A stretch of DNA of 64,000 nt, from assembly GCF_026586665.1 (NCBI RefSeq), contig NZ_JAODIY010000013.1, positions 1 to 64,000 of the forward strand, read 5' to 3'. The notes below the pieces were generated by a model. That model searched no databases. It was not told where the DNA came from and saw only the letters and a program-made list of their open reading frames with translations. The position numbers and the translations under genes were made by a program. Every line of letters starts with the position of its first letter. Position 1 is the stretch's first letter. Shown piece by piece: positions 36,784-46,584 of the stretch. The DNA comes from Halovenus rubra (GTDB lineage Archaea; Halobacteriota; Halobacteria; Halobacteriales; Haloarculaceae).

Positions 36784-37625
36784 TCAGCATCACGAGCGCG
36801 AATGCGCTCGATTCGGTCGTCTAGCTCTGCTTCAAGCGATGGTCGATACTCCCCAGAATAGTGGTCAATACGGGCCGCAATCGAGAGCTTGCCGGCGAGT
36901 GCGCGGGCAGCCGAACCGCGGTTTGCCGGGGGCGTATCCCGGACTGCTTCATGAAGATAGATGACACCGTGTTTCGGCGACGGAGCAGACCCTCCAAGAT
37001 GTGCGAACAGTGATTCCTCGGCCCCAAGTACCTGTACGGTCCCGCTTGGTTTTTTCGCCAAGTCTTCGATACCGCCTGCCAGTGAGATAAGTCGTGCTGC
37101 AAGCTCTGGTCCCGCTAGCGTAGCGAGGTTTGGGGCTACATCTGGGGTTCGACGTTCAACGAACTCACGGAGTTCCTGTGTCTCCTCATCGAGTGCAACA
37201 ACACGAGAAGCAAATCGTGACATCTGTTCTTTGACCGCATTATCTGTCTCCATTGCCGCGAGCTCCCTGATGAAGTCGGTGTCGACGGTCGCGTCAGCGT
37301 CGTGTGTTCCGGCCCACTCGGCCAGTCGCTCAGTGAGCTCATTCGTTACGCGTTCGCAATCGTCAAGCGACCGGATTGCGTGGATGAGTTGTTGGTCGTC
37401 GGCTAGTTCACGTTCCGTGGTTTCCTCGCGCGCGGCTGCGAGCGTCGCCTCATGCAGCCAGTTGTAGTACGTTGATTCGTCCGGGACAGCACCGTTATCG
37501 ATTGCTTCCTGTGCCCATTCCCGAGGTTCTGTGCCAGACCCGTCACGAATAACACCAACAGCTGCGCCTACATCTCCGGAGTCAAGCGATTCAAACCAGC
37601 CCGAGCCGGAGTCCTGAGCGTTCAT
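36780..37625 (-). CDS. Nop5/Nop56-family box C/D RNP scaffold
   Basis: 281 residues, shorter than many archaeal homologues, with a reduced N-terminal domain and no Lys-rich tail. The Nop domain is clear: TPDVAPNLATLAGPELAARL, LISLAGGIEDLAKKPSGTVQ, VLGAEESLFAHLGG and PKHGVIYLHEAV. It binds L7Ae and fibrillarin on guide RNAs. Start ATG 37625; the upstream in-frame Met at 37670 gives an untypical leader. Confidence 0.93.
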   Translation of the reverse strand: MNAQDSGSGWFESLDSGDVGAAVGVIRDGSGTEPREWAQEAIDNGAVPDESTYYNWLHEATLAAAREETTERELADDQQLIHAIRSLDDCERVTNELTERLAEWAGTHDADATVDTDFIRELAAMETDNAVKEQMSRFASRVVALDEETQELREFVERRTPDVAPNLATLAGPELAARLISLAGGIEDLAKKPSGTVQVLGAEESLFAHLGGSAPSPKHGVIYLHEAVRDTPPANRGSAARALAGKLSIAARIDHYSGEYRPSLEAELDDRIERIRARDAE

Positions 37626-37687
37626 GCCTTCGCGTACGACCCCGCAGCCTAAAAAACAGCGCTGATTCACTCGCCGAAGAGACCACG

Positions 37688-38770
37688 TCAGCGAGGAAGC
37701 ATTGTTCGAAGCTGTTCCGTCGAGAACAGCGTCGTCGGGCGGTCCATATGGACACCAATCTCTCCTTCAAACAGTTCCATCCCTGCCTCCTGAATGCGTT
37801 CAGGGGCTGAGTACGCCTGACGGAGGAGGTGGCCCAGCCTAATATCGCCCGCCAGTTCATCTCGCCACGCCGTCTCGTACTCCCCAAGAGTTGCGGGGTT
37901 CTTCGGGTCGACATGAGAGACAGCACAGTCAGCTGCCGTCATCCCGTAGAGAATTCCGCCGCCTGTGAAGGGCTTGTTGTGACCTGCTGCATCGCCGATG
38001 AGAAAAACGCGGCCGGTCGTGACGCTTTCTGGTGGTCCAATTGGAATGAGTCCCGAGCAACGGCGGTCAGTTTCGACACCATACTCCTGAGTGAACCGCT
38101 CAAAGCGCGCACTCACGTCGTTTCCGGGTGGCATCGCAAGACCGTACTCTACACCGGCCTCGCCACGAGGGATACGCCAAGCAAAAAACCGGGGAACAGT
38201 GAGATGGACATCAACAAACTCCTCTCCATCCGGCTCCTCGTCGAACCCGAGAACACCGTGTAACAGTTCGTCTGGCTCGGGCAAGCCAACGGCGTGACGG
38301 ACACGGGATTTCGGGCCGTCACAGCCCGCAACCATCCGCGCACGAACTGTCTTTGTCTCATCCGAGCCACGGACAGTCACTTCCACATGGTCGCGGTACT
38401 CAGAGAGGTCAACGACCGTGTGCCCCTCACGGACAGTTGCGCCTGCCTCGCGTGCAGCGTCGGCGAGTGTCCGGTCGAGTTCGACTCTGTCGATGACATT
38501 CGAGACCACATCATCCTTGAAAAAGCAATGGGGTTGGCTTTCAGGGCCTCCAGTGTGAAACCGTGCGCCGTAGATTTCGTTCTGGAATAGGCGGTCGTGT
38601 GCCGAGTCAGGGACGAAATCCCAGATATCAGTGCTGACGTGGCCCGAACAGGCAAGTGGCTCTCCAACAGTCCCCTGCTCGAAAGCGACCACATCGTACC
38701 CAGCACCAGCCACACCCCGTGCGAACCGGGACCCGGCGGGCCCAGCGCCCACGACAACGAAATCGTACAT
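37688..38770 (-). CDS. Geranylgeranyl reductase family flavoprotein
   Basis: 360 residues. FAD Rossmann motif VVVGAGPAGSRFA at the N-terminus, CSGHVS (substrate-site cysteine region), GCDGPKSRVR, and the FAD-pyrophosphate motif LIGDAAGHNKPFTGGG. Members saturate isoprenoid chains of archaeal lipids or of menaquinone and dolichol; which substrate applies here is not visible. Start ATG 38770 gives the usual N-terminus. The frame is open further, but the residues are not family-like. Confidence 0.88.
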   Translation of the reverse strand: MYDFVVVGAGPAGSRFARGVAGAGYDVVAFEQGTVGEPLACSGHVSTDIWDFVPDSAHDRLFQNEIYGARFHTGGPESQPHCFFKDDVVSNVIDRVELDRTLADAAREAGATVREGHTVVDLSEYRDHVEVTVRGSDETKTVRARMVAGCDGPKSRVRHAVGLPEPDELLHGVLGFDEEPDGEEFVDVHLTVPRFFAWRIPRGEAGVEYGLAMPPGNDVSARFERFTQEYGVETDRRCSGLIPIGPPESVTTGRVFLIGDAAGHNKPFTGGGILYGMTAADCAVSHVDPKNPATLGEYETAWRDELAGDIRLGHLLRQAYSAPERIQEAGMELFEGEIGVHMDRPTTLFSTEQLRTMLPR

Positions 38771-38903
38771 ACAGTATCTCTTTACTGCCTGGCTCTTAAG
38801 CAAGATGGTTGGCAAAGCAGAGAACAGTGGACCCGAGTGGACAGAAACACCCCAAGAACCGTCGGAATTACACCAATAGTTACAACTCAGTGACAAGATA
38901 TTC

Positions 38904-38913
38904 GCATAAAAGG
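38904..38913 (+). promoter_or_regulatory. TATA element of the nuoJ-N operon
   Basis: gcataaaagg lies about 47 bases before ATG 38955, between this operon and the divergent flavoprotein gene. It shows that the membrane-arm genes have their own promoter and are not the tail of a larger upstream operon. Confidence 0.5.
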
Positions 38914-38954
38914 GGAATCTTGAAAAGCAGGGCGTGTACACCAACAAAGTAACA

Positions 38955-39224
38955 ATGGTACTCGACCAATTAGCATTCGGGCTTTTCGCGCTGGTGACAG
39001 TTGCCAGCAGCCTGGGTGTCGTTCTGGTCCGTGACGTCTGGCACGCGGCGCTGTTACTTGGCGTCGCGCTGTCGAGCGTGGCGATACACTACGTCCTGTT
39101 ACAGGCTGAATTCATCGCTGTGATGCAAGTTCTGGTCTACATCGGTGGTGTGCTTATCCTGCTCACGTTCGGCGTCATGCTGACCCGAGACGACACAACC
39201 GAGACTGGGGAGGTAACACCATGA
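38955..39224 (+). CDS. nuoJ: Complex I-type dehydrogenase subunit J, N-terminal half (NuoJ1)
   Basis: 89 residues with three membrane segments, matching the first half of bacterial NuoJ (VLLQAEFIAVMQVLVYIGGV, LILLTFGVML). In haloarchaea subunit J is split into two genes. It overlaps the second half by 4 bases. It is part of the proton-translocating membrane arm of the respiratory dehydrogenase. Confidence 0.9.
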   Translation: MVLDQLAFGLFALVTVASSLGVVLVRDVWHAALLLGVALSSVAIHYVLLQAEFIAVMQVLVYIGGVLILLTFGVMLTRDDTTETGEVTP

Positions 39225-39544
39225 CGACGGGGCCACGGCTCATTGAGATAAATCGCAGTCTCGTTCCGGGACTTATTGCAGTTGTACTGTTTGGAATCAT
39301 GTCTACCGTGTTTCTGACTGCAGACGGAACGGCAGTTTTCGAATGGGCTTATACCGACCCGAACGCGTTCCCGGACACAAGTATCGTCGCTGCAATCGGG
39401 TACACGCTCATCGGGGCAACAGAACACGGTATCGAATCGACAGAGAATTTCATCGTCGCTCTCATTCTTATCGCTGTCTTGCTTGATGCGGCGCTTGACG
39501 GGGCACTCATGCTGGCGAAACGGGATGGAGGTGACGAGCGGTGA
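39221..39544 (+). CDS. nuoJ: Subunit J, C-terminal half (NuoJ2)
   Basis: 107 residues with two membrane segments (LVPGLIAVVLFGIMSTVFLT; FIVALILIAVLLDAALDGAL) around a periplasmic-side loop. Position between J1 and K and 4-base overlaps on both sides identify it. Sequence similarity to bacterial NuoJ is low in this half. Confidence 0.85.
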   Translation: MTTGPRLIEINRSLVPGLIAVVLFGIMSTVFLTADGTAVFEWAYTDPNAFPDTSIVAAIGYTLIGATEHGIESTENFIVALILIAVLLDAALDGALMLAKRDGGDER

Positions 39545-39846
39545 CGGTCCCGCTTGAGTTGTATCTCGTCCTTTCAGCCAGCGTTTTCTGTGCTGGCCTG
39601 TTCGGCATTCTCGTTCGCCAATCAGCCCTTCATTTCCTGATGGCTGTGGAGTTGATGCTCAATGCAGCGAACATCAATCTCGTTGCCTTCTCGCTTGAAC
39701 ACGGGAATCTGACCGGGCAGGTGTTTGCGCTGTTTGGCCTCGCACTGGCTGCGGCCGAGGTTGCCATCGGTATCGGCATTATCCTCGTGTTAAACCGAAA
39801 CTTCGACAATATCGACGTGACTGACGCTGTCACGATGAGGTGGTAA
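39541..39846 (+). CDS. nuoK: NADH dehydrogenase-like subunit K
   Basis: 101 residues, three membrane segments. Conserved glutamates lie in LMAVELMLNAANINLVAF and in LALAAAEVAIGIGIIL, both needed for proton translocation in the family. It starts with GTG at 39541 in a 4-base overlap with J2. Confidence 0.93.
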   Translation: MTVPLELYLVLSASVFCAGLFGILVRQSALHFLMAVELMLNAANINLVAFSLEHGNLTGQVFALFGLALAAAEVAIGIGIILVLNRNFDNIDVTDAVTMRW

Positions 39847-39849
39847 CAG

Positions 39850-41895
39850 ATGGTAGATGTTTTCAATTTCGTCGAGGCAATCGCACTTGTCCCGCTCGCG
39901 TCCTTTGTGCTCGTCTTGCTGCTTGGCGACAGGATGCCCAAGAAAGGCGCTATCTCAGGTATCGCCGCAACCGGCTTCTCACTGGCGATTTCGCTGTGGG
40001 TTGTGCTTGACCTAGCGATGGGCGGTGAAGTCTATCATGAGGAACTATTTACTTTCGTAGCAGGTGACGATGTTGGCGTCGAGTTGATGTTCGGGTTGCT
40101 TATTGACCCGCTTGCGGCTCTCATGCTGACTATTGTCTCGCTTATCGCTTTTCTCGTTCATCTTTTCTCGCTTGGGTATATGAACGACGAGGGCGAAATT
40201 GGCCTCCGCCGGTACTACGCTAGCCTCAGTCTGTTTACGTTCTCGATGCTGGCGTTTGTCTACAGCAACAATCTTCTGATGGCGTTTATGTTCTTCGAGC
40301 TAGTGGGTCTCTGTTCGTTCCTGCTCATTGGCTTTTGGTTCCGCGACGACGGCCCGCCAAGTGCCGCAAAGAAGGCGTTTCTCGTTACCCGCTTTGGAGA
40401 CTACTTCTTCCTCGTGGGTGTCGTTGCCGTCTTGGGAACGTTCGGAACTGCTGCCTTCGCCGGTGAACACTCTTTTATCATCGAAGCAACCCACGTTCTC
40501 GACCCAAGCCACTCTGGTGAGATGAACACGTTCTTTGGACTTGGTGAGCAGGCATGGATTACTGTTATCGCCCTGCTAGTCTTGGGCGGCGTCGTAGGTA
40601 AGTCTGCCCAGTTCCCACTACATACGTGGTTGCCCGACGCGATGGAGGGTCCAACGCCTGTCTCGGCACTTATTCACGCAGCGACGATGGTCGCTGCAGG
40701 TGTCTATCTCGTTATGCGGATGTACGGCTTCTATGCACTGTCACCGACTGCACTCAGCATTATCGCTCTTATCGGAGGCTTTACCGCGTTCTTTGCCGCA
40801 ACGATGGCGCTGGTTAAACAAGAGCTCAAGCAGGTGCTCGCGTACTCGACGGTCTCACAGTACGGTTATATGATGCTCGCACTCGGTGGCGGTGGGTACG
40901 TCGGCGCAGTGTTCCATCTCACCACCCATGCCATCTTCAAGGCGCTGCTCTTTCTCGGGGCTGGCGCAGTCATCATCGCCATGCACCACAACGAGAACAT
41001 GTGGGATATGGGCGGCCTGAAATCGCGGATGCCGGTCACCTACTGGACGTTCCTCTTTGGCTCGCTCGCGCTCGCGGGCATCTTCCCGTTCGCGGGCTTT
41101 TGGTCGAAAGACGAGGTGCTTTTGGAGACGCTTCAGCACGGTCTCTCGGGTGAACCAATCCTGTTAGTTGGATATGGATTTGGTGCCGCTGCAGTCGTGT
41201 TGACGGCGCTTTACACGTTCCGGATGGTGTTCCTCACCTTCCATGGCGATCCCCGGACAGAGACCGCCGAAGACCCCGAGCCGATTGGCTGGAACATGAA
41301 GTTCCCGCTTGTGGTTCTGGGTGTGCTTTCGGCTGTCGCCGGCGTGATTAACCTCGGCGCAATCAAGGAGTTCATCGGAGAGGATGCACTGTTCTTAAAG
41401 AAGTGGCTCGAAGGCAAAACGTTGGATGGCGAACTCGGCTCACTTTCAGCAAAAGAGTACCATCATATCCTCGAAAGTGATTACGCCGCCGGCTACGAGG
41501 TGACAGAAATTTCACCGCTTGGTCCTGGGGCACTTGCACTTGTGCTCGCTCTCATTGGCCTTGGTGGCGCTGTTGCCCTCTATCGCGGTTCGGAGCCGAC
41601 TCCACATATGACGAAACTCGGTCGCGTTCGCACGCTACTCATGAACAACTACTATCTCGACGAGTTCCAGGTTTGGCTGGCAACAGGACTCACTGCACCG
41701 CTCGCCCGCGCGGCGAACAAGTTTGACCAGAGTGGTATCGACGGTGTCGTCAACGGCACCGGTAGTGTGAGCATGTTCACTGGCCAGCGCTTCCGGAAGA
41801 TTCAGACAGGGATCGTGACGAACTACGCTGCCTTGCTCACAATGGGGCTGGTGTTGCTCCTGTTGGTGTTTGCGCTGATGGGGGGGTGGTTCTAG
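39850..41895 (+). CDS. nuoL: NADH dehydrogenase-like subunit L
   Basis: 681 residues, antiporter-like subunit with about 16 membrane segments and the C-terminal lateral helix. Conserved motifs are FFELVGLCSFLLIGFW (key glutamate), VGKSAQFPLHTWLPDAMEGP (key lysine) and ALIHAATMVAAGVYLV. It forms the distal proton channel. Its stop directly abuts the nuoM start. Confidence 0.95.
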   Translation: MVDVFNFVEAIALVPLASFVLVLLLGDRMPKKGAISGIAATGFSLAISLWVVLDLAMGGEVYHEELFTFVAGDDVGVELMFGLLIDPLAALMLTIVSLIAFLVHLFSLGYMNDEGEIGLRRYYASLSLFTFSMLAFVYSNNLLMAFMFFELVGLCSFLLIGFWFRDDGPPSAAKKAFLVTRFGDYFFLVGVVAVLGTFGTAAFAGEHSFIIEATHVLDPSHSGEMNTFFGLGEQAWITVIALLVLGGVVGKSAQFPLHTWLPDAMEGPTPVSALIHAATMVAAGVYLVMRMYGFYALSPTALSIIALIGGFTAFFAATMALVKQELKQVLAYSTVSQYGYMMLALGGGGYVGAVFHLTTHAIFKALLFLGAGAVIIAMHHNENMWDMGGLKSRMPVTYWTFLFGSLALAGIFPFAGFWSKDEVLLETLQHGLSGEPILLVGYGFGAAAVVLTALYTFRMVFLTFHGDPRTETAEDPEPIGWNMKFPLVVLGVLSAVAGVINLGAIKEFIGEDALFLKKWLEGKTLDGELGSLSAKEYHHILESDYAAGYEVTEISPLGPGALALVLALIGLGGAVALYRGSEPTPHMTKLGRVRTLLMNNYYLDEFQVWLATGLTAPLARAANKFDQSGIDGVVNGTGSVSMFTGQRFRKIQTGIVTNYAALLTMGLVLLLLVFALMGGWF

Positions 41896-43470
41896 ATGTT
41901 TATTGAAGGAATACTCGCGTTCACACTGGCAAGCGCCCTGCTTGTCTTTGGAAGCCCAGACCGATACGCTGGTAAACTCGCGACTGGTCTCAGTCTTGTT
42001 CCGCTCGTCGGGAGCGTGCTGATGTGGCTGGACTTTTCGAGTGGCGGGAACGCGCTACTTGCAGATGGTAACGTTGCATTCCAGAACACAGTCGACTGGT
42101 TTACGTTTACGTTCGACAGCTTCGAGTTAACGCTTCAGTGGAACGTCGGCGTTGATGGCGTGAGCCTACCCTTGCTGGTGCTGACAACAGTGTTGACGAC
42201 GCTTGCACTGGTCTCATCATGGACACCAATCGATGCACGCCAGTCCCAGTTCTACGGACTGATGTTGCTCATGGAAATGGCACTTATTGGCGTCTTCACA
42301 ACGCTCGATTTCCTGCTGTGGTTCGTCTTCTGGGAGGCTGTTCTGATTCCGATGTACTTCCTTATTGCCATCTGGGGGGGACCACGTCGGAAATATGCTG
42401 CAATCAAGTTCCTCCTCTATACGAACCTTGCGTCACTGATTATGTTCATCGGGATGTTCTCTCTCATCTTCGGGCTCGGCGACGCCATCTCGACGCTTTC
42501 GTTCACCGAGATAGCAGGGGCACTTCGAGCAGGTGAGCTCGGAAGCTTCGCAGGAATGGAAGCGGAAACCCTCCGCCTGTTCGCGTTTGTATTGCTGTTC
42601 GTTGGCTTCGCGGTGAAGGTTCCGCTAGTCCCGTTTCATACGTGGCTTCCGGATGCTCACGTTCAGGCACCGACCCCAGTGTCGGTAATGCTGGCTGGCG
42701 TTCTCCTGAAAATGGGAACCTACGCACTCCTACGATTTAACTTCACAATGTTGCCTGACGTGGCTCGCGAAAACGCCGAGATTATCGCCGCTATCGGTGT
42801 GTTGAGCGTTATTTATGGCGCGTTGCTTGCCCTTGCACAGCGTGATCTTAAGCGTATTGTTGCTTACTCTTCTATCTCGTCGATGGGATACGTCATTCTC
42901 GGCCTTGTGGCGTTTACGCCCCACGGGATGGGCGGTGCGACGTTCCAGATGGTCAGCCACGGTCTTATTTCGGGGCTGATGTTCATGGTTGTCGGAGTTA
43001 TTTATAACGCCACTCACACTCGGATGGTTGGCGACATGTCAGGACTGGCCGACCGGATGCCATGGACAGTCGGTATCTTCGTTGCCGGTTCGTTCGGGTA
43101 TATGGGACTGCCACTGATGAGTGGCTTCGCTGCTGAAGTGCTGATATTCATCGGCTCGTTCCAATCCACTGTTATCGGCAACGCACCTCTCTTTACCGCG
43201 GGCGCAATGTTTGGTATCGTCATCGTTGCGGGCTATCTGCTATGGGCGATGCAACGGACTCTCTTCGGTGAGTTCTCCGTCGAAACCGACTATGAGGTTG
43301 GAACTGCACCAGTACACGATATCGCGCCAATGTTCGTCCTTCTTGGACTGATTATCGTGCTGGGCATACAACCCGACATTATCTACGAGGCGATTCAGAA
43401 CGCTGTCAACCCGCTAAACGACCCGCTGACACTTGCCGTCGACTTCTTTACCGGAGGTGAGCTCCAATGA
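41896..43470 (+). CDS. nuoM: NADH dehydrogenase-like subunit M
   Basis: 524 residues, about 14 membrane segments. Family motifs are FVFWEAVLIPMYFLIAIWGG, VKVPLVPFHTWLPDAHVQAP and SVMLAGVLLKMGTYALLRF. It is the second antiporter-like channel. It overlaps nuoN by 4 bases. Confidence 0.95.
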   Translation: MFIEGILAFTLASALLVFGSPDRYAGKLATGLSLVPLVGSVLMWLDFSSGGNALLADGNVAFQNTVDWFTFTFDSFELTLQWNVGVDGVSLPLLVLTTVLTTLALVSSWTPIDARQSQFYGLMLLMEMALIGVFTTLDFLLWFVFWEAVLIPMYFLIAIWGGPRRKYAAIKFLLYTNLASLIMFIGMFSLIFGLGDAISTLSFTEIAGALRAGELGSFAGMEAETLRLFAFVLLFVGFAVKVPLVPFHTWLPDAHVQAPTPVSVMLAGVLLKMGTYALLRFNFTMLPDVARENAEIIAAIGVLSVIYGALLALAQRDLKRIVAYSSISSMGYVILGLVAFTPHGMGGATFQMVSHGLISGLMFMVVGVIYNATHTRMVGDMSGLADRMPWTVGIFVAGSFGYMGLPLMSGFAAEVLIFIGSFQSTVIGNAPLFTAGAMFGIVIVAGYLLWAMQRTLFGEFSVETDYEVGTAPVHDIAPMFVLLGLIIVLGIQPDIIYEAIQNAVNPLNDPLTLAVDFFTGGELQ

Positions 43471-44966
43471 CAGACTTCGGAACGTTGCCCGACTGGGCCG
43501 CACTTGGGCCAGCACTTGCGCTGATTTCTACGGCATTTGCCGTGTTTATCGTCGATATGATTCGACCGGACGAGCCATGGAGTGAACTGCTTGCGGGTGT
43601 CTCGCTGACAGGGTCACTCGCCGCGCTCGGTCTCAGTCTCTGGTATTTCATCGCGGGGACCGGGCAGGCAGATTGGGGCGGCGCTATCCGACTGTTCGAG
43701 GGGACGCTTATCGTCGACGGGATGTCACTGTTCTTCGCGACGATTGTCTCAAGCGTCCTCGTTCTCGTCGTGCTGGCGAGTTACGACTACTTCTCGGGGC
43801 ACACCCATGAGGCGGAGGTCTACTCGCTGATGTTGCTCGCTGCCACGGGCATGGTGATGGTTGGGATGGCAAACAGCTTCGTTATCGCGTTTATCGCCTT
43901 CGAGTTGGCATCGCTTCCCTCCTACGCACTGGTCGCCTCGCTAAAACGGAACCGCGGAAGCGTCGAAGCCGGACTGAAGTACTTCCTTATCGGTGCACTG
44001 TCGTCAGCAATTCTCGCTTACGGCATTTCGCTGGTCTACGTTGCGACCGGGTCGCTCCAGTTCGACGCTGTCACGGCAGCGATTTCCGAGGATGTCGGCG
44101 GCATCTTCGCGCTGGGCATCGTCATGATTCTTGCTGGCTTTGGCTTCAAGATTGCCGCTGTTCCGTTCCACTTCTGGGCACCCGAAGCATACGAGGGCGC
44201 ACCGGGGCCAGTTTCCGCATTCCTTAGTTCTGCCTCGAAAGCTGCCGGCTTCGTACTCATCTTCCGCGTGTTCATCGACGTCTTCCCGTACGAGGCAGTC
44301 AGCAACACAGTTGACTGGGTGATGGCATTCCAGGCGATTGCTATCGTGACAATGACCATCGCCAACTTCGCCGCGCTCAGACAAGAGAAAGTCAAACGCA
44401 TGCTCGCGTACTCTTCGATTGGTCATGCAGGGTACGTTCTCATCGCAGTGGCCGCCCTCACTGGGGACGCTAGTGGTTCGTTCGTCCTCGGCTCCGGGAT
44501 GGCTCACCTCATGGTCTATGCGTTCATGAACACCGGTGCTTTCCTCTTTATCGCGCTGACTGAACATTGGGGAGTGGGTCGCCACATTGAGGACTTCAAC
44601 GGACTTGGAACACAGGCTCCGTTTGCCGCAAGCGCTATGACACTGTTCCTGTTCTCACTTGCTGGACTGCCAATCGGTGGCGGGTTCCTCTCGAAGCTGT
44701 ACCTGCTCTTGGCGTCGGTTCGAGCCAATGTTGCCCTGTTGGGCGTTGCACTCGTTGTTAACAGTGTCGTCTCGGTGTTTTACTACACACGAGTGGTCAA
44801 GGCCATGTGGGTTGAAGAACCGAGCGAAGACCTCGAAATCGAGAGTCAGCCTGTGGGTCTGTACGCCGCGCTCGCGTTGGCTGCAGTGATGACGTTCCTC
44901 CTTTTGCCCGGATTCGGCGCTGTTGTCGAGTTCGCCAACACTGCCGCCGAACTCGTCACGCCCTGA
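43467..44966 (+). CDS. nuoN: NADH dehydrogenase-like subunit N
   Basis: 499 residues, about 14 membrane segments. Motifs are FIAFELASLPSYALVASLKR, FKIAAVPFHFWAPEAYEGAP and the VKRMLAYSSIGHAGYVLI segment. It is the last gene of the operon. Subunits A, B, CD, H and I are not in this window. Confidence 0.95.
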   Translation: MTDFGTLPDWAALGPALALISTAFAVFIVDMIRPDEPWSELLAGVSLTGSLAALGLSLWYFIAGTGQADWGGAIRLFEGTLIVDGMSLFFATIVSSVLVLVVLASYDYFSGHTHEAEVYSLMLLAATGMVMVGMANSFVIAFIAFELASLPSYALVASLKRNRGSVEAGLKYFLIGALSSAILAYGISLVYVATGSLQFDAVTAAISEDVGGIFALGIVMILAGFGFKIAAVPFHFWAPEAYEGAPGPVSAFLSSASKAAGFVLIFRVFIDVFPYEAVSNTVDWVMAFQAIAIVTMTIANFAALRQEKVKRMLAYSSIGHAGYVLIAVAALTGDASGSFVLGSGMAHLMVYAFMNTGAFLFIALTEHWGVGRHIEDFNGLGTQAPFAASAMTLFLFSLAGLPIGGGFLSKLYLLLASVRANVALLGVALVVNSVVSVFYYTRVVKAMWVEEPSEDLEIESQPVGLYAALALAAVMTFLLLPGFGAVVEFANTAAELVTP

Positions 44967-45037
44967 ACAGAGTTTGTTTTCCTGCTGTCGGCTTTAGCTT
45001 CAAAACTGCCAAGTACCGACGACGAATTGCTCAGAGT

Positions 45038-46018
45038 ATGAAGGCGACAGCGAGAGCCCACCCCATCGAAGGGCTCGTCAAATACCACGGGATGCGCGAT
45101 GAAGAGCTTCGGCTTCCGTACCATGATTCGATTAGCCTCTGTACTGCGCCGAGTAACACGACAACAACCGTTGAGTTCGATGACACACGTGACGCAGATA
45201 GATACGTCATCGACGGTGAGGAAATCGATGGGAGAGCCGCAGAGCGTGTCAGACACGTTGTCGACTACGTTCGCGAACTCGCAGATATTGACACCCGGGT
45301 TCGATTCCGGTCAGAAAACTCGTTTCCGACCAACGTTGGTTTTGGCTCGTCAGCTTCAGGATTCGCGGCGGCTGGGATGGCCCTCTCGGAAGCTGCAGGG
45401 CTGGACCTGACGCTGCCCGAAGTTTCGACGATTGCGCGCCGTGGCTCGTGCTCTGCCGCGCGGGCAGTGACTGGCGGCTTCTCACATCTCCGAGCAGGCT
45501 GCAACGACGACGACTGTCGCTCCGAAGTTGTCGCCTCCCCAGACGCGTTTGACGAAGATCTCCGAATTATTGGCGCGCTGGTTCCGTCCTACAAGGAGAC
45601 AGAACATGCACACGAGGAAGCCGCAGCGAGTCATATGTTCGATGCCCGAATGGCTCACGTCCACGGTCAAATCGCAAAAATGCGGGACGCACTGCAAGAC
45701 GGGAACTTCCATCGCACTTTCGAGTTGGCCGAGCAAGATACACTCTCACTGACCGCAACAACAATGACTGGCCCATCCGGGTGGGTCTACTGGCAGCCCG
45801 AGACAATCAAGGTGTTCAACACAGTCAGAGAGCTTCGGACCGACGAAGAGATACCCGTCTACTTCTCAGCCGATACCGGCGCAAGCGTCTATGTAAACAC
45901 GACTGCCGAGTACGTCGACCGTGTCGAAGAAGCGATCAGCGACTGCGGTGTCGAGACTCGTCGGTGGGAACTGGGCGGCCCGGCCCACCTTCTCGACGAG
46001 GACAACGCGCTGTTTTGA
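45038..46018 (+). CDS. mvaD: Phosphomevalonate decarboxylase (MvaD family)
   Basis: 326 residues of the GHMP-kinase-fold decarboxylases. Motifs are HPIEGLVKYHG near the N-terminus, the ATP loop PTNVGFGSSASGFAAAG and RRGSCSAARAVTGGF. Haloarchaea use the variant that decarboxylates mevalonate 5-phosphate to isopentenyl phosphate, as shown in Haloferax volcanii. I assign that activity by lineage, not from residues I can read. It supplies isoprenoid lipid precursors. Start ATG 45038. Confidence 0.88.
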   Translation: MKATARAHPIEGLVKYHGMRDEELRLPYHDSISLCTAPSNTTTTVEFDDTRDADRYVIDGEEIDGRAAERVRHVVDYVRELADIDTRVRFRSENSFPTNVGFGSSASGFAAAGMALSEAAGLDLTLPEVSTIARRGSCSAARAVTGGFSHLRAGCNDDDCRSEVVASPDAFDEDLRIIGALVPSYKETEHAHEEAAASHMFDARMAHVHGQIAKMRDALQDGNFHRTFELAEQDTLSLTATTMTGPSGWVYWQPETIKVFNTVRELRTDEEIPVYFSADTGASVYVNTTAEYVDRVEEAISDCGVETRRWELGGPAHLLDEDNALF

Positions 46019-46079
46019 CCCCTGTGGGGCTGTCGAGAGAGCCGGGGGACTTAATCCGACAGCGTTCAAACAGTATATA

Positions 46080-46532
46080 ATGACCACCGTCACGCTTATT
46101 GGAACCCGGCTCGCCGAGTCGGGAACCGAGTTCGTCTACAACGGAGAATCCGACGCTTGTGAAGGATGTCCGTATCGCAATCAGTGTCTCAACCTGACTG
46201 AGGGATACAAGTACCAAGTCAAGTCGGTCAGAAACGGCGCAAGTACGCTTGACTGTGCAGTACATGATACAGGCGTCACCGCAGTCGAAGTTGAGCCGAC
46301 GACAGTACAGGCAAACGTCGCATCGAGTAGCGCGTATGCTGGGAGTAAAGCCTCGCTCGAAGGACCGTGTCCACATACAAGTTGCCCGAGTCACGAATAC
46401 TGCGAACCTGCAGGCGCTTCCACAGACGAGCAATACCGTATCGACGAGGTTGTCGGCGACCCTCCACACGACTACTGTATGCTCGATCGCGACCTCACAC
46501 TTGTCGAGTTCGAGCCGCCTGAAGAGAAGTGA
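46080..46532 (+). CDS. UPF0179-family cysteine-rich protein
   Basis: 150 residues from ATG 46080. Cysteine clusters CEGCPYRNQC and CPHTSCPSHEYC could hold zinc or an iron-sulfur cluster. The family is conserved in archaea without known function. It lies 61 bases after mvaD on the same strand. Earlier in-frame ATGs overlap mvaD and lack family similarity. Confidence 0.85.
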   Translation: MTTVTLIGTRLAESGTEFVYNGESDACEGCPYRNQCLNLTEGYKYQVKSVRNGASTLDCAVHDTGVTAVEVEPTTVQANVASSSAYAGSKASLEGPCPHTSCPSHEYCEPAGASTDEQYRIDEVVGDPPHDYCMLDRDLTLVEFEPPEEK

Positions 46533-46584
46533 CCACACAGCGTGGTGAGTATCTTTCAATAGCCTCGATGCCAAACATGGCCAT

